Source of the DNA: Zingiber officinale
Taxonomy: Eukaryota > Streptophyta > Magnoliopsida > Zingiberales > Zingiberaceae
Reading direction: 5' to 3'
Length of the DNA stretch: 64,000 nt
Assembly (NCBI RefSeq): GCF_018446385.1
Contig: NC_055987.1
Coordinates: forward strand, 11,865,705-11,929,704
The notes beneath the pieces are model-generated. The model saw nothing but the letters and a program-made list of their open reading frames with translations, was not told the origin of the DNA and made no database searches. Below, one piece after another: positions 60,233 to 64,000 of the stretch (its first letter is position 1; each line of letters begins with the position of its first letter). Made by a program: the position numbers and the translations under genes.

Positions 60233-62043
60233 GATGAGTTAGGGTGTGCCAACCTTACTTGAATAGGTAGTTAACCTAATCATGGCAAAAGGTGGCACTT
60301 TAGGATATTTCAAGGTATAATCAAGCCTTGAAAATGAAATTAAGAATTATTCCTAAGGTGATTAGAATGTGCCAATCATATTTGAGGATTTTTCTAGAAT
60401 CAATCTAGTTGGCACATAGTGATCTAAAAGTCTTGAGGATATGATTTTAGGTCTATTACACTTAGGAATATAGAATTTATGGCAAAATGATCAAAATTAT
60501 CAAAAATGGCAATTAAGGCTAGAATTATGTATCTTCTATACCTTTACATGTTATTTGCCATATATTGTTTGCCATTTGTCATGTCATGACATCATATTTA
60601 ATTTATTATCGTTTGAAATGTCATGATAATGCTTAGGTTAGTTAAATGTCATGCTCTATTTAAGTTTCATACTTTATGTCATGACATCATGACATTGACA
60701 CATGTTTTCATTTATGATACTATTTTATGTCATGTCATCATCTTTTGCATTTATAATCAACTAATTTGATTTAAGGACAAAAACATAATTTGATATGGAA
60801 ATCAAATTGTTGTTTAGAAAATGCATGAGAACTTAGCCTAAGATAACCTAAACCCATATCTCACATCAAAATTGACTTGGATGTGTTTGATACACCTTAG
60901 ATGTGTGTGAGATATTAGGATGATGAGTTAGGAATAAGGTGCATAGTTCTTGTACCTAGATGAGCCTAATTAAAAATTGGGGATCATAGGGAAAGCTTGT
61001 GTACAAGTCATGTACATTTAGCCCTAAGATTGTGGTCCTAAATTAAAGGGTTTAAAATCATTTCAAAATTGATTTGAAAAACCTTGATGAAGCTTTTCTA
61101 GTGATAGCATTCATCATTGAACAAGGTGATACAAAGATGAAGTTTACAAAGACTTTTGAGTACTTGAAGTTTGAAAAAGATTGAAAATGGAAGCCATTTT
61201 CATAGAAAACTATTTTTCCATGATAGTATATGTTATGAGGAATGTATCCTCAAAATTTCACAATTTTTGGATTTTTCTGTAATTTTATAGAGGTTTCTGA
61301 ATTTCGTGGAGAGAAATCAGAACTTATCAGACCTTTATCAGGTTTGTGGACCGATCAGAAGGGTTTCTGATCGGTCCAGGGGAGCCTGGATTGGTCACTG
61401 TGACCGATCCAAAGGGAGCCTAATCGGTCTGGTGACCGATCAGGGCGTGCCAACCTGCTGAATTTCGACTGTTTGTCTGAAATTGCAGCTATGGAAGTGG
61501 TGTTTTAGAGTTCTAAAGGTTTGAAACTCTCCAAGACATTGTTGGTGCAATGGTCAGGGGGAGTTTTTACCTATTGGTCAAGGGGAGTTGACTTTTAGGG
61601 GAGTTGTCATGAGTGATATGGGATTATCACTAAATTGACTATTGACATTAGTATCAATGGGAAAATTAAGGGTTTCAATGAAAGGTATGGGACTTTCATT
61701 AGGAAGAAACTCTTGACCTTGATTCACTCCTTTTGATGTGTGTCAAAAAGGGGAAGAATGTCTAGAGAATGTTCAAGGAAGAACATTGGAGTTAGTGGGA
61801 GAGTTTGTTGATCACGACGAGTGAAGTTGTGAACAACGATAACTTACTCTTCAGGGGGAGAGTTTGTTGATGTGTGCCAATAGGGGGAGAATGAAGGGTT
61901 TAAGTTAGGCCTTCATTATCTAAGAAGGAGGTTGCCTTCTTAGAAGGAGAATGTAAGGTTGTAACTTATGCTTCATTACCTAGTGGCATGAAGAAAGTTG
62001 AGGCTATTGGATTAGCCTAACTTAAAGGTATTGTCAAACATCA
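60233..62043 (+). other. Untranslated tail of element D, second copy
   Basis: Near duplicate of 55471-57247 with a few differences, including an extra GATCGGTC dyad around 61385-61440. No gene. Confidence 0.75.
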
Positions 62044-62056
62044 AAAAGGGGGAGAT

Positions 62057-63513
62057 TGTTGGTGCAATTACCAGTAGGTCAAGGTTGACCTAGTTGACCA
62101 AGCGTAAACCTTGGTCATGGTTTCGATGTTTGACAATACAGAAAGACATGTAGACATGCACAATGCAGGTGCAGTTGTCCATGCGGAGAGATACTAATCA
62201 AGGTCTGACCAGGTTGAATGAAGAAGAGTCAAGTAGGTCAAGGTTGACCGGATACTTGACTGGGAAGTCCTAACTGGGATGTTAGGCAGTGAAAATCTGG
62301 TGAGGCTGGTGGGAGAGTCGTGTAGGCGAAAGGTCTCGGTGAGTGAAGCGGTGAGAAAATCCAGTGAGTGGCTGGTGAAGTGAAGGTGAGCTAGTGGTGA
62401 GCTAGGTGAGGTGAAAGCCGTAGCAGCTAGAAAGTGATCTGTTGAGCGGTAGAAATCTGATTAGGCGGTGAAGCGGTGAGAAGCCTGGTGAGTGAAAACC
62501 TAGTGAGCTGGGTGAGCTCACGGTGGCGTGAATCGATGGATCAAGGGTGATCAGACATCCGGGTGTTGTGTTGTGAGTCAAGTAGGGAGGGTGATGGATG
62601 AGAGAGAAAAGTCCAAGTGGGTCAAAGGGGGACCCTGACACTTAGCGGTCTGTGAGAGTGGGATGTCGATGTACCAACAGTCCATTGACGGATGTTGGTT
62701 GGAAGGCTTAGGACTTGGTTTGGGCAAAAACGATCAGGAAGAGGACGATCGGTGATACGGTCATGCGATCGAACCAAACAGCAATGTACATGACATCGGG
62801 TGTCCGCAAGGAAGAAGAAGAAGAATAAGTGACGCTCGAGCATATGTAGGAAAGCTATCGTCCCAGTGATTCCCGAGTTCCTCATCCGACCGACCCGAGG
62901 CATCTAGCTGATCAGCTTCCCCACCGTCTGACGATCAGTCTCGAGCGATCAGCCGCGGTCTTACATCTTGTGTGCAGCTGCTTCTTCTTCGCTTCTGGTA
63001 TGCGGTAAGAGAACGAGGGCCTTCTAAGTAACTCTCTCACTCTTCCTCAAAGGCTTCTTCCTGCTGTGCTCTTGAGCTTTGCTAAGCTCAAGCTTGGTGA
63101 GCTTCTTGTTGGCTTGTTGGCATTCGTCGAAGTTGGTGCTTCATCAGGACTTCCAATGTGAGTATTTGTACATTCATTGTGTATTTTGTTCTTGCTCTTC
63201 TTTGTATTTCCATATTGCTGTTGCAAGTTATTGTGGCGAGGTTTCTCCACCCACAAGGAGTACTTATTAGCCGGTTCTCCGGGGACTCATCCACCGACGG
63301 ATTGATAGGGCTCATCCACCTTACGGACACGCCGAGGAGTAGGAGTATATCTCCGAACCTCGTTACATCCATCGAGTTTGAGGTTTGTCTTCTTCCTTTT
63401 CGTTTCTACGGTTTCATTTCAGCTGCGCTAACCCTAATCGTAGGAAGAAACGTGAAGAATTTGGGACGGCTATTCACACCCCCCCTCTCTAGCCGAGTAC
63501 GACGATCCTAACA
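62057..63513 (+). mobile_element. 3' LTR (LTR3) of the D dimer
   Basis: Starts TGTTGGTGCAATTACC and ends GATCCTAACA, followed by TTATC. The outer 200 bp and the last 450 bp agree closely with LTR1. The middle (62285-63010), holding the hairpin and palindrome arrays, is heavily shortened and altered. Confidence 0.85.
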
Positions 63514-63518
63514 TTATC

Positions 63519-64000
63519 ATGGGGACTCACCTAATCAATCGGCCGATCGATTGGGCATGTGCCAATCGATCGGCTGATCGATCCAGCTCCTTGTTTTTGC
63601 CCAAAAACAAGTCCAAAGTCCCCTAAACCAACATCCGATCAACCATGACCTATTGGTCCATCATGCCTAGCATCCGGTCACCCTTGACCTGCTAGGACTC
63701 CCTCACCAAGTGTCCGATCAATTCTTTTGACCCACTTAGACTTTTCTCCTCGTGTCAAGTATCTGGTCAATTCCTTTGACCTACTTAGTCTTTCCACCAG
63801 ATGTCTGGTCAACCTTGACCCATCTAGATTTCCTCATGCCTGGCTTCACTCACCAGGTCTTTCCATTGCCTAGCTTCCGGTCACCAGGACTTCCAACTAC
63901 CTAGCTTCACTCACTAGGATTTCCAACTGCCTAGCTTCACTCACTAGGACTTCCCAATTGCCTAGCTTCACTCACCAGGACTTTCATCTGCCTGGCTTCA
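63519..64000 (-). mobile_element. Remainder of 5' LTR of element H
   Basis: Directly continues 47325 after removal of D: 'gagtccccatgataatgcttctcccaatcg' across the site matches 'gagtccccacgacaagcctcctcccaatcg' in A2. It holds two palindromes (63533-63585) and then the hairpin array read in reverse (63620-64000). The outer LTR end is beyond the window. Confidence 0.85.
63620..64000 (-). repeat. Covarying hairpin array in LTR H
   Basis: Reverse-strand units as in A2: CCAAGTG-, CCTAGCA- and CCAGATG-type stems around GGTCAA...TTGACC, then 'cttcactcac' short hairpins (CCTAG/CTAGG, CCTGG/CCAGG). Continues past the window edge. Confidence 0.78.

Larger units (their letters stand above)
47326..63513 (+). 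mobile_element. Tandem dimer of gag-only element D (LTR-gag-LTR-gag-LTR)
   Basis: Flanked by the target duplication TTATC (47321-47325 and 63514-63518). LTR1 is 47326-47434 plus 52427-53938 (split by F), internal region 1 is 53939-57260, LTR2 is 57261 to about 58840, internal region 2 runs to 62056, and LTR3 is 62057-63513. Outer ends are TGTTGGTGCAAT and CGATCCTAACA. Polypurine tracts precede LTR2 (57248-57260) and LTR3 (62044-62056). Only one primer site survives (53941-53952). A single target duplication around three LTRs is what unequal recombination between LTRs of one insertion would give. Confidence 0.9.

Noticed and set aside
1..64000. tRNA or rRNA genes
   Set aside because: None seen by eye. 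The TGGTATCAGAGC strings are retrotransposon primer sites complementary to tRNA-Met, not tRNA genes.

Overview
The window is nuclear DNA of a flowering plant, most likely a commelinid monocot. The one intact host gene has very GC-rich coding sequence with tiny introns, and most of the rest is nested LTR retrotransposons. I cannot fix the species; Zingiberales is only a guess. I found one intact gene, a YUCCA-type flavin monooxygenase (27326-28732, three exons, 423 aa). I also found fragments of two more host genes, a proline dehydrogenase (-) and the SRP receptor alpha subunit (+). They lie head to head and are tandemly duplicated (33496-38392), and both are pseudogenes.

Layout: 1-2161 is the 3' end of a gag-type element (A). 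2162-11576 is a decayed Copia element B on the minus strand. 11577-13117 is an LTR piece of the A family (A2). 13118-25090 is the 3' end of a second B-family element (B2), whose LTR was split by element C (15482-23902, TSD TCATC). C's gag gene was in turn split by element E (17996-22635, TSD ACTAG). 25091-27325 is intergenic and promoter sequence, followed by YUCCA, then a TIR element (28949-29821, TSD TTA), then decayed gypsy gag and repeats to 33345. After the pseudogene block comes a degenerate Copia element J (38393-42519, -). An LTR and gag start of G (42520-44284, +) is fused to an inverted element H (44285-47325 and 63519-64000, -). H's LTR was split by a tandem dimer D (47326-63513, TSD TTATC), and D's first LTR was split by F (47435-52421, TSD CAATG).

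Elements C, D, E, F and H follow one plan: LTRs ending TGTTGG...CAACA or TAACA, a primer-binding site for initiator tRNA-Met, a single gag-like gene with one or two CCHC zinc knuckles and a C-terminal coiled coil, and no pol. That is the plan of TR-GAG-type non-autonomous retrotransposons. They presumably borrow pol from Copia partners; B and J are Copia elements in this window, but both are dead.

Two patterns stand out. First, the LTRs of A, A2, D, G and H carry arrays of short hairpins whose stems differ from repeat to repeat while staying complementary. Second, every family carries its own set of perfect 12-18 nt palindromes upstream of a TATA-like box. These palindrome segments differ strongly between the two LTRs of one element even where the flanks are nearly identical. 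That could be biology or an assembly artefact.
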